Assembly (NCBI RefSeq): GCF_000014885.1
Contig: NC_011566.1
Span: 4,710,501-4,774,500, forward strand
Source of the DNA: Shewanella piezotolerans WP3
GTDB lineage: Bacteria > Pseudomonadota > Gammaproteobacteria > Enterobacterales > Shewanellaceae
DNA length: 64,000 bases
Direction of reading: 5' to 3'
Both the position numbers and the translations under genes were made by a program. Below are positions 17,791 to 26,354 of this stretch, one piece after another. The notes beneath the pieces were generated by a model. That model had not been told where the DNA came from, made no database searches, and saw only the letters and a list, made by a program, of their open reading frames with translations. Within the stretch, counting starts at the first letter, position 1; each line of letters begins with the position of its first letter.

Positions 17791-19302
17791 TTACTCCAGC
17801 ATTTCAAGAATATCAGTAGGTAACGTTTTTAATTCTATACCTAGTTCACTGATGAGGTTTTTCTTAATAAAGTCATTGCTATATCCATGTTCCCTTAGGT
17901 TCAAAATATCTTCAACAAAACTTGTGCTTTTAGTTTCTTCGCATTTATAAAAAGGTACGTCTTCATGAGTATCTCTAATTTTATTGATAGTAGTATTGAT
18001 CATTCTAACTAATAAATTTAACTTAGCTTTTTGTTTTGAGTCACATGAATCTACCAAATCATTCAGTAACGGAAATTCATAATTCATCTCTAGCAACGGG
18101 CCTTTGTTAGAATGAATTTTTCGCAAAAATTTGGCTTCTTTATCACTTGTGTTATGATCAAATTTCTTTATTCCCCTATTGTAAAATTCCTTTTCAGCTT
18201 CAGCTGTTAGTGCTTCAACATATCCTTTAAAAGCTTTAATTAGGTCATGAGGGATCATGACTTGAGATTTGGCTACATTCAGATGAAGTAAATGATCAGC
18301 TTTATTTCCTATATCAACTCTTAACCTAGCCAGTTGGATTCTAGGAGCCTTTCTGATTAAGCCATTCCAACCACCATAAATTATCAACCGATTTGCTCGA
18401 TAGATATATACACCTTCCATATCTAACAAGCTTTTATTGGGTGTTGTCCAAGCATTATCTGGTTGTTGTGAGTCTTTAATACTGTATGAGGGTAAAATAA
18501 ACCCTTCTAATTTTATATTGTCGTTACCAAAGTCTTTCTGCCTAAACTCAAGTTTCCTAAGGCTTTGTTTAATTTCAGGAAATGGGTTGAACGACCTAAT
18601 ATGGGAGTTATTAACTCTAATAGTTAATGGGTCTTCAGGGTTTTCTAAAAACCTATGGAAAACAATCCCCAAATGCTCTGTGGTATTTTGAACGATTTCT
18701 CTATGTAATGCCTTTTTTCTATTGTGCTCTTTAAGATATTTCTCAAACTTATAAAGCCCTGACCATATAACTATCGTATTCGGAGAAAACTCTGAAACTT
18801 GGCCGTTAAATTCATTGTTTAACTTATTAAATTCACTTACAAGTTGATCAATTTCAGCCTGGTTATTAACTACTATCTCCCACTTCTTGGTTTTTACTAA
18901 GTGATCTACATCCCAAGTTAGGCCATAGTAATCCTCTTCTCCTTGCTTTCTCGACAATACAGTAAATTTCCGAGTCTGAGAGAATGAAGCTGCCTTCATC
19001 CCAAGGCCAAATCGCCCTAAATCAAGCTGAGCTCTCTCTCCCTCTGGACTCGAACTTGGAAATTGCATGTTATGGATAAGCTCATCAATAGACATGCCAT
19101 CGCCATTATCAGCAAGAAACAGCTGAAATGGCTCGATGTCAGAATCTATCAAGACTTGGATTACATTTGAGTTAGCAGTAACAGAGTTATCGATTAAGTC
19201 AGCAATTGCAGCCTCAAGAGTATATCCTTGTTCAGCAATAGACTTTATTAGAAAGTCAGCCTTCGGTGTAGCATCAATTACATTCATACAGTTAGACAAC
19301 AC
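17791..19302 (-). CDS. GHKL ATPase of the HSP90/MutL/MORC-like class
   Basis: This is a 503-aa protein. The Bergerat fold motifs are visible: N box EAAIADLIDNS (residues 30-40), G1 DNGDGMS (65-71), and G2 LGRFGLGMKAASFS (about 96-109), the last being typical of the MORC/MutL-like restriction-associated group. The C-terminal half is helical. It is the first gene of the module. The start is uncertain: GTG 19302, TTG 19299 (GGAG five bases upstream) or ATG 19287 all keep the N box. By analogy with MutL and MORC, ATP-dependent dimer closure on DNA would act as a clamp or switch for the Z1 helicase and DUF4420 nuclease. The substrate is unknown. Confidence 0.85.
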   Translation of the reverse strand: MLSNCMNVIDATPKADFLIKSIAEQGYTLEAAIADLIDNSVTANSNVIQVLIDSDIEPFQLFLADNGDGMSIDELIHNMQFPSSSPEGERAQLDLGRFGLGMKAASFSQTRKFTVLSRKQGEEDYYGLTWDVDHLVKTKKWEIVVNNQAEIDQLVSEFNKLNNEFNGQVSEFSPNTIVIWSGLYKFEKYLKEHNRKKALHREIVQNTTEHLGIVFHRFLENPEDPLTIRVNNSHIRSFNPFPEIKQSLRKLEFRQKDFGNDNIKLEGFILPSYSIKDSQQPDNAWTTPNKSLLDMEGVYIYRANRLIIYGGWNGLIRKAPRIQLARLRVDIGNKADHLLHLNVAKSQVMIPHDLIKAFKGYVEALTAEAEKEFYNRGIKKFDHNTSDKEAKFLRKIHSNKGPLLEMNYEFPLLNDLVDSCDSKQKAKLNLLVRMINTTINKIRDTHEDVPFYKCEETKSTSFVEDILNLREHGYSNDFIKKNLISELGIELKTLPTDILEMLE

Positions 19303-19404
19303 AGCTCCATAATTGCACTATAAACTATAGGGTTACTACCTATTTGTACCATTAAAAAGCTAAAAATTCATACTTTGTTTATCGGTTTTCATTGGTTTTT
19401 TTGA

Positions 19405-19539
19405 TCATTGCATAAAGCCTGCGTCGATAACATCCATATCCAATGGTATTTTACGCTTTGCATTCTCTGCCTTGAGCTTTTGGCTCTCATGTTCATCAGT
19501 GATAAGCAAGGAGTAGGCGGGAACCGTATATTGCCAGCT
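19405..19539 (-). pseudogene. Gene stub between the defence module and tRNA-Leu
   Basis: A minus-strand frame of 44 codons, closed by TAA just upstream and by TGA at 19405, has coding-like composition (SWQYTVPAYSLLITDEHESQ, then KLKAENAKRKIPLDMDVIDA). There is no good start codon, so it is the C-terminal remnant of a gene lost at the island edge. The family is not recognised. The rest of the gap 19303-19693 holds nothing I can identify. Confidence 0.4.
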
Positions 19540-19693
19540 TTAATGACACCAAAATAGGTATATGCTAGAGATAGGGAAAGTCATGCAAAGGTGACTATTC
19601 AGGTACTTTTAAATGAGAAAATAGAAAGGGATATTAGAAGATTTACCATACGTCAGATACAAGAAAACCCTGCGTTAGCAAGGTTTTAAAGTT

Positions 19694-19778
19694 TGGTACC
19701 GGAGGACGGACTTGAACCGTCACGCTCGAAAGCAACGGATTTTGAATCCGTCGTGTCTACCAATTCCACCACACCGGC
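19694..19778 (-). tRNA. tRNA-Leu (anticodon CAA)
   Basis: The minus strand folds as an 85-nt class II tRNA. It has an acceptor stem GCCGGTG paired with the 3' part ending in encoded CCA, a D-loop with GGTAGACACG, an anticodon loop TTCAAAA with anticodon CAA, a long variable arm, and the T-loop GTTCAAGTCC. Its 3' end faces the defence island, the usual orientation for islands inserted at tRNA genes. Confidence 0.93.
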
Positions 19779-20273
19779 AAAGCTTTAGTAGCTGTATAAC
19801 TCATTGCAAATCATAAAATTCTTTGCAAACCTTTGCAAGATAAATCATATCTAAAAAGGATTTTTAACTTCGACTATTCAATATGTTATAGCAAATCGGA
19901 ACTTAGAGACGCTATATTTTGAATCCGACGTGCCTACCAATTCCACCACTCAGGCTTTGTATCTCGACTCAATGAGGTGGACCTCAAGGAGTGAAGCGAA
20001 TTATACCTTCGGATATCGTAATGGCAAGCACTTTGATTTGACTTTCTTATCAACTGAGCAAAATTCAGCCTCGACGGCAAAAAACGTCCCGATTCAAGCT
20101 GCGAAATTTACTTTAGCGAACCACCACATTAGCAAAACGTGATCAACAGCATCTTTATTAACACTCGTGCAGCAAATTCCCAATAACTAGGTAGTAACTT
20201 GACCAAGATCAATTACGTCATTAATCGAGAGGAGTACTTTAACTGTGAACTAAGAAGAAAGAGGATTTCGGAC
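19779..20273. other. Gap upstream of the tRNA-Leu gene
   Basis: Apart from the half-tRNA at 19917-19955 nothing coding is convincing. The 70-codon plus-strand frame starting inside the half-tRNA has no RBS and no recognisable domain. The tRNA-Leu promoter should lie just right of 19778. Confidence 0.5.
19917..19955 (-). pseudogene. 5'-half duplicate of tRNA-Leu
   Basis: Thirty-nine bases repeat the 5' half of the tRNA-Leu gene, from the first base through the anticodon loop, with only a few mismatches. The partner half of the anticodon stem and the T-arm are missing, so it cannot fold as a tRNA. It is a decayed tandem tRNA or a scar of integration or recombination at this tRNA locus. Confidence 0.6.
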
Positions 20274-20408
20274 ATGGCATTCTGGTTAGATTTGATGTTT
20301 GGCAACGCTATCGGCTTGCTATCAATGATCGTTATATTTAGTACGATAGGCATTGTTTCCTATCTAATGTGGATGTTCTATACCAAGTCTGCGGATCCTG
20401 AGAGTTAA
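20274..20408 (+). CDS. DUF3149-like single-pass membrane miniprotein
   Basis: This 44-aa protein begins MAFWLDLMFGNAIGLLSM, followed by one transmembrane helix (IVIFSTIGIVSYLMWMF) and a short hydrophilic tail. ATG 20274 is chosen over an earlier in-frame ATG because GAGGA (20261-20265) lies 8 nt upstream of it. The pattern of W, LFG/MFG, GLLS and one helix fits DUF3149, a small inner-membrane family without known function. It is closed by a strong terminator. Confidence 0.7.
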   Translation: MAFWLDLMFGNAIGLLSMIVIFSTIGIVSYLMWMFYTKSADPES

Positions 20409-20430
20409 TCTCCAACGTTCTATTAATGCA

Positions 20431-20455
20431 GGGGGCTATTTGCCCCCATTTTTTT
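20431..20455 (+). terminator. Rho-independent terminator
   Basis: Stem GGGGGC/GCCCCC (20431-20436 / 20442-20447) followed by a T-run, directly downstream of the DUF3149-like gene. Confidence 0.85.
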
Positions 20456-20503
20456 ATCTTTTATTCATCATTAAGCGAACAAAACCTGCCATAGCTAAAC
20501 AGC

Positions 20504-21121
20504 TTAAGCTGCGTGCTTGCGCGGTGTAACAAAACTATTGATAAACTGCGGACGAGCTTTAATCAGGTTTTTCATCTCTTCAGGACTAGGCTCTCCAACT
20601 GGAAAGCGCAGCACTTGACGATTTAAATACTCACGAGCACGCATGGATATTTTGAAGTCTGCGGTAGAACCTTGAATCGCATAATGCTTTTGATTACCAA
20701 GATGTTCCAATATTCCCGTTTTAGACAGACTTTTTACAGCTTGCTCAGCTTCAGGTAGCGTTAGAATTGTTTCTCCTTGTAAAAAGAACTCCCTTAGCAA
20801 AGCACGTTCGGTAGGGTCTAACAGTTTCACCTTCTCTTCGATCACTTCAACTGAACGTTTATCACTTAAATAACCGATGGCTTCATCAAGGAAGTAGTTG
20901 AGGATCTGCGTCAATAAATACGCGGCACTAATGATCAAACCTAAACCGATTAAATTGGCATATTGCTCGGAAAATTCAGCAAGGTTAATTGAGGCAAGAA
21001 AGTTAACTGGCGAGAATAGTAACGCTGTACATGCCAAAGAAAGCCACAGCATTGCATTAAAGATCAATTTTTTAATTGATTTACCAGTAAAAGAAAGTGC
21101 ATTGAGGTTAATTTTTTGCAT
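20504..21121 (-). CDS. Membrane protein of the superinfection exclusion B (SieB) type
   Basis: This is a protein of about 205 aa. Two transmembrane helices lie near residues 20-40 (IFNAMLWLSLACTALLF) and 55-75 (LIGLGLIISAAYLLT), followed by a cytoplasmic domain starting around LDPTERALLREFFLQG and a basic C-terminus. The layout fits the SieB family (phage-borne exclusion proteins and chromosomal relatives). The start is ATG 21121; the frame also opens at TTG 21127 two codons earlier. It lies just outside the island, next to core genes, so it may be a housekeeping relative rather than an active exclusion protein. Confidence 0.6.
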   Translation of the reverse strand: MQKINLNALSFTGKSIKKLIFNAMLWLSLACTALLFSPVNFLASINLAEFSEQYANLIGLGLIISAAYLLTQILNYFLDEAIGYLSDKRSVEVIEEKVKLLDPTERALLREFFLQGETILTLPEAEQAVKSLSKTGILEHLGNQKHYAIQGSTADFKISMRAREYLNRQVLRFPVGEPSPEEMKNLIKARPQFINSFVTPRKHAA

Positions 21122-21275
21122 TGCCAAATCCAGTGTCAGAATTCTGTTCCTAACCAGATAAAAGCAAAAACAATGCCAAAGATCGCGTCAAAAAAATAAA
21201 GATCAAAAAAGTCAGCTTGTTAGTGAATCGACCGTCAGAACATCAGTCCTAACGGATAGATTATGCCGTCAATGA

Positions 21276-22103
21276 CTACGACTCACTACGTTGTGCTTTA
21301 GCTGCAAGCTTGGTCAATACTCGACTAACCGCAACAAAGCTAAAGGTGCCAGTCACTACCGTTACCGCACCAAAGCCAGAGGCACAATCCATACGCATGC
21401 TACCATCGGCGCTGGACTTAGTATTACACACCGAACCATCGACCTGTGGATAGACTAACTGCTCAGTCGAAAAGACGGCTTCAATACCAAATCGTCGGGC
21501 GACATTTTTAGAAAAATTATACTCACGTCTTAGCAAATTGCGCACTTTAGCAAGTAAAGGATCTTGGTACGTTTTCGCCAAATCGGTGACTTGTACTTGG
21601 GTAGGATCGCTCTGTCCCCCCGCCCCTCCGACAGTAATAATGGGTAGTTTTTGACGTTTACACCAAGCGATTAACGCGGTCTTTGGTTTTACCGCATCGA
21701 TACAATCAACAACATAGTCCAGATCGCCACCCGCTTTCTTACCTTGAAAATATGCAGCCAAGTTATCTACGGTAATAAAATCTTCAATCTCATTCACTGT
21801 ACATTCTGGATTAATTTGCTTTAATCGCTGCGCCATAACCTCAACTTTAGACTCACCAATCGTCTCTTTTAACGCATGGGCTTGACGGTTGGTGTTAGTC
21901 ACGCAGATATCATCGAGATCGATTAAAGTGATTTGACCTATGCCGCTTCTCGCTAAAGATTCCGCCACCCAGGTGCCAACGCCACCAATTCCAACCACAA
22001 CGACATGTGATTGGGCAAAGTCATGCAGTGCTTGTTGACCGTATAAACGACCGATACCAGCAAAACGATTCAGGTAGGCGTCTGACAAAATTTGATTATT
22101 CAA
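21276..22103 (-). CDS. tcdA: tRNA threonylcarbamoyladenosine dehydratase TcdA (CsdL)
   Basis: This 275-aa E1-like enzyme dehydrates t6A37 of ANN-decoding tRNAs to the cyclic form ct6A using ATP. An N-terminal RFAGIGRLYG motif is followed by the ThiF/MoeB nucleotide fold VVVGIGGVGTWVAESLARSG (about residues 34-53), IDLDDICVTNTNRQ, and the conserved C-terminal segment CASGFGAVTVVTGTFSF. Its length is normal for the family. The only good start is TTG at 22103; the RBS is weak. It is divergent from the first porin gene. Confidence 0.92.
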   Translation of the reverse strand: MNNQILSDAYLNRFAGIGRLYGQQALHDFAQSHVVVVGIGGVGTWVAESLARSGIGQITLIDLDDICVTNTNRQAHALKETIGESKVEVMAQRLKQINPECTVNEIEDFITVDNLAAYFQGKKAGGDLDYVVDCIDAVKPKTALIAWCKRQKLPIITVGGAGGQSDPTQVQVTDLAKTYQDPLLAKVRNLLRREYNFSKNVARRFGIEAVFSTEQLVYPQVDGSVCNTKSSADGSMRMDCASGFGAVTVVTGTFSFVAVSRVLTKLAAKAQRSES

Positions 22104-22191
22104 GGTAATACTCTATCTGGAGCTGTAATAGATAAAATCTGATGGGCAATTTTATATTAATTTCGCTGAAAACTCTAAATTATTCCCTTTA

Positions 22192-22223
22192 TTGGTGAAA
22201 GCTATGTAAACAGCTTTCACCAA
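22192..22223. repeat. Perfect 12-bp inverted repeat in the tcdA-porin gap
   Basis: Arms TTGGTGAAAGCT (22192-22203) and its exact complement (22212-22223) flank an 8-base loop. There is no T-run on either side, so it is not a standard terminator. It lies between divergent genes and could be an operator or a leader hairpin. Confidence 0.6.
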
Positions 22224-22265
22224 AAAAGACAGCTCGGCAACCAGAGTGTGATCAACTATTGAATT

Positions 22266-22289
22266 TTGATTAAACTACTGTTTAATCAA
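22266..22289. promoter_or_regulatory. Perfect 10-bp inverted repeat upstream of porin 1
   Basis: Arms TTGATTAAAC and GTTTAATCAA with a 4-base centre. The outer TTGAT...ATCAA resembles FNR/EtrA half-sites, but the spacing is longer than the FNR consensus. It is a candidate operator. Confidence 0.45.
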
Positions 22290-22299
22290 GGTAAACACC

Positions 22300-22347
22300 T
22301 ATGATTAATATCACACATTATCCAAAAAACCAGATCAAGATCACATC
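22300..22347 (+). promoter_or_regulatory. Two CRP-like sites upstream of porin 1
   Basis: Site 1 (22300-22315) reads TATGA-N6-TCACA, one mismatch from TGTGA-N6-TCACA. Site 2 (22330-22345) keeps the right half TCACA and the inner AGATC...GATCACA symmetry. CRP control of this porin is inferred. Confidence 0.45.
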
Positions 22348-22473
22348 GACAAATTCCCTTTCATTGCAGTATTTCAACCGACAAATAACAGCTTCACCTT
22401 GGTTATTCAGCCGGTTCAATAACCGAGATGACAGCCCAAACTCAGCATAGCTTCGAGCTACAGGAAGATGAAA

Positions 22474-23535
22474 ATGAAAAAAACTGTTCTGTCCGCCACG
22501 ATTATTTCTGCACTTACCGCCACCTCTTTTACAGCATTAGCTGATGGCCCTAACTTTTATGGTCGTGCAGACCTTGCAATCACTAATTCAGACATGGGGA
22601 TTGCAACCCAAAACCAAAAATCTGGCACCATCATTGAGAACAACTTCTCTTGGTTAGGTGTTAAAGGCACTGAAAAGATTAATGAAGAGCTGGAAGTTGT
22701 TTACCAAATGGAGTTTGGTGTCAGCAACTTCGACAACTCTGGTGACACATTTGGTGCACGTAATACCTTTTTAGGGCTTAAATCGGCATCGGCAGGAACA
22801 ATTCTTGTCGGCCGTAACGACACTGTATTTAAAGCCTCTGAAGGTGGTTTCGACCTATTTGGCAACACAAACTCTGATATTGATCTGCTAGCTGCAGGCC
22901 AAACACGTTCGGCCGATGGTTTTAGCTATTACTCTCCTAAGATCGCCGATTTAGTCACCTTAAACGCAACCTACTTGATGGATGACAACTACGATCAAGT
23001 CGATTCTAATAACGAAGAAAAGTACAGCGACAATATGTATGCGCTAAGCGCTACAATTGGTGATAAGGCGCTAAAAGCACAAAACTACTATGTATCAGCG
23101 GCTTACAATGACAGCATTGAAAACATAAAAGCTTACCGTGGTGTTGCTCAAGTAAAACTGGGTAACGTCATTCTCGGTGGCTTCTACCAAAACAGTGAAC
23201 ATGTTGACAGCAAATACGCCAACCTAGAAGGCGACACGTATTTCGTAAACGCTGCATATGTGATGGGCAAATTAAAGCTAAAAGCCATGTACGGTAGCGA
23301 TGACTCTGGTTTAGGCAAGTACGTAAGCCGCTATGTCGGTAATGTTGATGGTGGCCTAGAAACGGTCAGCAATGTCGATATCCAGCAGTTCAGTGTCGGT
23401 GCTGATTACCGTCTGAGTAAAAATACACTGATCTATGGTCATTACACTAAGTATGACGGCGACATGATGCTAAGCAACATTAAGCAAGATCTTGGTGATG
23501 ATATCGTGACAATCGGTATGCGTTTCGACTTCTAA
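22474..23535 (+). CDS. General outer-membrane porin (Gram-negative porin family), paralogue 1
   Basis: This is a 353-aa precursor. The signal peptide (KKTVLSATIISALTA..., cleaved after ALA) precedes DGPNFYGRADLAITNSD, the usual first strand of Shewanella/Vibrio porins. The sequence is full of alternating strands and ends with the aromatic TIGMRFDF, the BAM recognition signal. It should form a trimeric 16-strand channel for small solutes. ATG 22474 is preferred over ATG 22468 because AGGAAG sits 7 nt upstream. It is clearly homologous to the porin at 24032 but with ordinary codon use. Its long upstream gap carries two palindromes and CRP-like sites, suggesting conditional expression. Confidence 0.9.
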   Translation: MKKTVLSATIISALTATSFTALADGPNFYGRADLAITNSDMGIATQNQKSGTIIENNFSWLGVKGTEKINEELEVVYQMEFGVSNFDNSGDTFGARNTFLGLKSASAGTILVGRNDTVFKASEGGFDLFGNTNSDIDLLAAGQTRSADGFSYYSPKIADLVTLNATYLMDDNYDQVDSNNEEKYSDNMYALSATIGDKALKAQNYYVSAAYNDSIENIKAYRGVAQVKLGNVILGGFYQNSEHVDSKYANLEGDTYFVNAAYVMGKLKLKAMYGSDDSGLGKYVSRYVGNVDGGLETVSNVDIQQFSVGADYRLSKNTLIYGHYTKYDGDMMLSNIKQDLGDDIVTIGMRFDF

Positions 23536-23555
23536 ACTATTAACCAGCTAAATAC

Positions 23556-23580
23556 AAAGGCAGCCTTCGCTGCCTTTTTT
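23556..23580 (+). terminator. Terminator of porin 1
   Basis: Stem AAAGGCAGC (23556-23564) and GCTGCCTTT (23569-23577) with loop CTTC, followed by T residues. Confidence 0.88.
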
Positions 23581-24031
23581 ATTGTTCTTGTAAATGAACA
23601 GCCCACCCAGGCACAACATAAACGCAACATTTCAGCTACTTCACTCCATTTTGCAACAATAACGGCCACACACTCATTTTTAACATTGTCACTTGGCGGT
23701 TAAATCGTCTTTATTTTAATTAGTCATTCACTAATCAAGACAGACCATATTAAACAGCAAACCGTTACGAATACCCCTTTAGGGATACTTTATGACATTG
23801 AATTCTGTAAAAATTGCTATTTTGATAACTAAAATCCACTAAGCGCCACAAAAAAGCAGCAATTCCATGGTGGAAAAGTAAAAACTTGATCTAGCCCACA
23901 ATCTGAAAGCCATAAAACTGTAATATTTGCTCCCACAATTGTTATGAGCTCGGATGCTTGTAACAAAAACAAAAGTTTATGTAAGAAACCATAAGAAACG
24001 TATAAGAACTTAGGTTCTGGGAGCAAATGAA
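23581..24031 (+). promoter_or_regulatory. Promoter and leader region of porin 2, with three phased TAAGAA repeats
   Basis: This gap of about 450 bp holds no gene. TAAGAA occurs at 23982, 23992 and 24003, i.e. spaced 10 and 11 bp, about one helical turn, as expected for side-by-side binding of a dimeric regulator; OmpR is a natural candidate for a porin. I could not settle the promoter. The RBS GGGAGC lies around 24018-24023. Confidence 0.4.
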
Positions 24032-25063
24032 ATGAAAAAGACACTAATCTCTGCATCAGTGGCATCAGTTTTAACCCTAGCTTCATTCGGTGCGCTAGCC
24101 GAAGGTCCAAGCTTTTACGGTCGTTTAGATCTATCAGTAACTAACTCAGATACTGGTGCGACTACACAAAATGGTAAAGAAGGTACTGTTCTAGAGAACA
24201 ACTTCTCTCACCTAGGTGTTAAAGGCAGCGAAAGCCTAACTAGCAACATCGACGTTATCTACCAAATGGAATTCCAAGTAGAAAACACTACTAACTCAGG
24301 TGAGACTTTCAAGGCTCGTAACACTTTCCTAGGTCTTAAGTCTCAAGTAGGTACTGTACTTGTTGGTCGTAACGACACAGTATTCAAGCAGTCTGAAGGC
24401 GGTGTTGACGTATTTGGTAACACTAACGCCGATATCGACCGTTTAGTCGGTGGCCAAACTCGTTCTGGCGACGGTATCTGGTACTACTCGCCAAAAATCG
24501 CTGACCTAGTGACGTTAAACGCAACGTACCTAATGGAAGACAACTACACTAACGATGCAAACAAAACTTCTTACGAAGATCAGTACGCACTTAGCGCGAC
24601 TATCGGTGACAAGAAGCTTAAAGCACAAAACTACTACGTAGCAGGTGCATACAACACTATCGGTGGCATCGATGCATACCGTGGTGTGGCTCAAGTTAAG
24701 TTAGGCGATTTCAAAGTAGGTGGCCTATACCAAAACACTGAAAGCCAAACATCTGACCAAGAAGGTAACTCTTACTTCGTAAACGTAGTTTACAACTTAG
24801 GTGGCGTTAACCTTAAAGCTGAATACGGTAAAGATGAAGCTGGTTTCGGTAAGTACTTCAAAAATATTTCTGGCGGATACCAAGACGAAATGTCTGACGT
24901 AAACGTTCAGTCAATCACTGTTGGTGCTGACTACAAGGTATCTAAGTCAACTATGGTATATGGCCACTACGCTATGTACGAAGGTGACTACAAAGTAGCA
25001 GGCGCTAAAATCGACCTAGAAGATGACAACATCTTCACCGTTGGTGTTCGTTACAACTTCTAA
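24032..25063 (+). CDS. General outer-membrane porin, paralogue 2 (likely the major porin)
   Basis: This is a 343-aa precursor. The signal peptide starts MKKTLISASVASVLTLASF and is cleaved after ALA; the mature chain starts EGPSFYGRLDLSVTNSD and ends VGVRYNF. It aligns with the upstream porin along its whole length (shared segments such as NNFS-LGVKG, VGRNDTVFK and SPKIADLVTLNATYLM). The codons are strongly biased (for example CGT for Arg, GGT for Gly, AAC for Asn, CTA for Leu), typical of very abundant proteins. It has its own terminator. The pair is an old tandem duplication with diverged regulation. Confidence 0.92.
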   Translation: MKKTLISASVASVLTLASFGALAEGPSFYGRLDLSVTNSDTGATTQNGKEGTVLENNFSHLGVKGSESLTSNIDVIYQMEFQVENTTNSGETFKARNTFLGLKSQVGTVLVGRNDTVFKQSEGGVDVFGNTNADIDRLVGGQTRSGDGIWYYSPKIADLVTLNATYLMEDNYTNDANKTSYEDQYALSATIGDKKLKAQNYYVAGAYNTIGGIDAYRGVAQVKLGDFKVGGLYQNTESQTSDQEGNSYFVNVVYNLGGVNLKAEYGKDEAGFGKYFKNISGGYQDEMSDVNVQSITVGADYKVSKSTMVYGHYAMYEGDYKVAGAKIDLEDDNIFTVGVRYNF

Positions 25064-25098
25064 TTCAATGAGTCATTGGACTCTTGAATCATAAGTAC

Positions 25099-25126
25099 AA
25101 AAAAGCGACCTTATGGTCGCTTTTTT
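25099..25126. terminator. Bidirectional terminator between porin 2 and tpm
   Basis: Perfect 12-bp stem AAAAAAGCGACC / GGTCGCTTTTTT with loop TTAT. It gives a T-run on both strands and serves the two convergent genes. Confidence 0.9.
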
Positions 25127-25183
25127 AATGCCTGAAATACGGCCGAAATGAAAACGATTAACGGCCATTATCTTTGCCGGCAA

Positions 25184-25852
25184 TTACCCTTTTCTGGTCA
25201 ACTTATAAACAGACTCAGTTAATGAAGACACTTGTTTTTTGACAAAACGAGGATTGTCACTCAAAACATCTTCACAAGCCAAACGTTCAATCTCGAAATC
25301 AGCGCCCATGTTAGCCTGCATCCAATCATCAGATACCGAAAATGGCGGGCCATTTAGCTCTGCTTGCGGGTAATCTAGGGTAACAAGCAAGCCAACACTG
25401 CCAGCAGGAATTAGACAGGCGAGCTGCTGTGCGTATTGTAATCGCATCGCTTCAGGCCATGCTATTAGCGCTGCTCTGTCATAAAAAGCGCTGGTTTTGG
25501 CAAGCTCTACACTATTGGTATTTTGGAGGCTAAAAATATCACCTTGATAAATGGTGATTTGCTCGGTTGAATAACGCTTATGCTCACCAACTTTTTCAAC
25601 GGTATGAGTAAGGTTATTTTCTTGATAAAACTGAGATACCGCAAGATCATTGAGCTCACAAGCCAGTACATCATGGCCTTGCTCAGCTAAAAAACACATA
25701 TCAAGAGACTTACCACAAAGAGGGACAAAAACTTGTGAGTTTGCGGGGAGTTTTAGCTGTGACCAAAACTGAATCAGTAGCGGGTTAACGGCGCTCAAAT
25801 GAAAACCTATTTGTTGAGCGTCCCATTTTTCATGCCAAAAACTTGGTTGCAT
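25184..25852 (-). CDS. tpm: Thiopurine S-methyltransferase family protein
   Basis: This 222-aa SAM-dependent methyltransferase has the bacterial TPMT hallmarks: FWHEKWDAQQIGFH at residues 5-18, the SAM motif VFVPLCGKSLDM, GHDVLACELNDLAV, then AFYDRAALIAWP and VTLDYPQ. In bacteria the enzyme methylates thiols and selenium or tellurium compounds and is linked to metalloid resistance; the physiological substrate here is unknown. Normal length, ATG start, single gene. Confidence 0.9.
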   Translation of the reverse strand: MQPSFWHEKWDAQQIGFHLSAVNPLLIQFWSQLKLPANSQVFVPLCGKSLDMCFLAEQGHDVLACELNDLAVSQFYQENNLTHTVEKVGEHKRYSTEQITIYQGDIFSLQNTNSVELAKTSAFYDRAALIAWPEAMRLQYAQQLACLIPAGSVGLLVTLDYPQAELNGPPFSVSDDWMQANMGADFEIERLACEDVLSDNPRFVKKQVSSLTESVYKLTRKG

Positions 25853-26003
25853 TGCTAAAATCCTAAAACGTTAGAGTGGGATTAAGCAGAATACTATAAC
25901 CAAGGGGTCATCCCTTAATTAAGCGACTTCTGTCAAAACCGAATGAGCAACACTCTAAAGCCAATACTTTCATTTAGCAAAAGGAAAGATAAATGCTACA
26001 GCT

Positions 26004-26354
26004 TTAGACAGCAGGAATATCCAACGCTTTTTGGACTTTTTTAAGCCAAGTACAATTCTCACACTCACATTGACGACGAGATAAATGGTGTGGACTCAAA
26101 CTTGAATCAATAAAATCTACCGCAACCAGTAATTGTTGTTTGAGCTCTTCGGCTGTCTTTTGATCCACTGCAACAGTCTCGTCGTTGTGGTTCATCCAGG
26201 TGCACTCCATGCCTTGATGGCAATTAATACACTGCATGTCAGTATGATTAAAAAAACCAGCGTGAGGACATTGATTTAGTTCCATTGACTGCAAAATACG
26301 CTGCCGAGGATACTCGAGTAATTCGATTAAGCGTGACTTATCTAACCCTGACAT
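26004..26354 (-). CDS. Cysteine-rich small protein, unknown function
   Basis: This is a 116-aa cytoplasmic protein. Two cysteine clusters stand out: a central CINCHQGMEC and a C-terminal CECENC, with further Cys and His residues between them. This is compatible with binding zinc or another metal. The N-terminal segment (LIELLEYPRQRILQS) is helical. I do not recognise the family; it looks like a conserved Shewanella hypothetical. It stands alone between tpm and the kinase gene. Confidence 0.65.
   Translation of the reverse strand: MSGLDKSRLIELLEYPRQRILQSMELNQCPHAGFFNHTDMQCINCHQGMECTWMNHNDETVAVDQKTAEELKQQLLVAVDFIDSSLSPHHLSRRQCECENCTWLKKVQKALDIPAV

Noticed and set aside
19930..20142. 70-codon plus-strand frame near tRNA-Leu
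   Set aside because: It begins inside the half-tRNA copy, has no RBS and no recognisable composition or domain.
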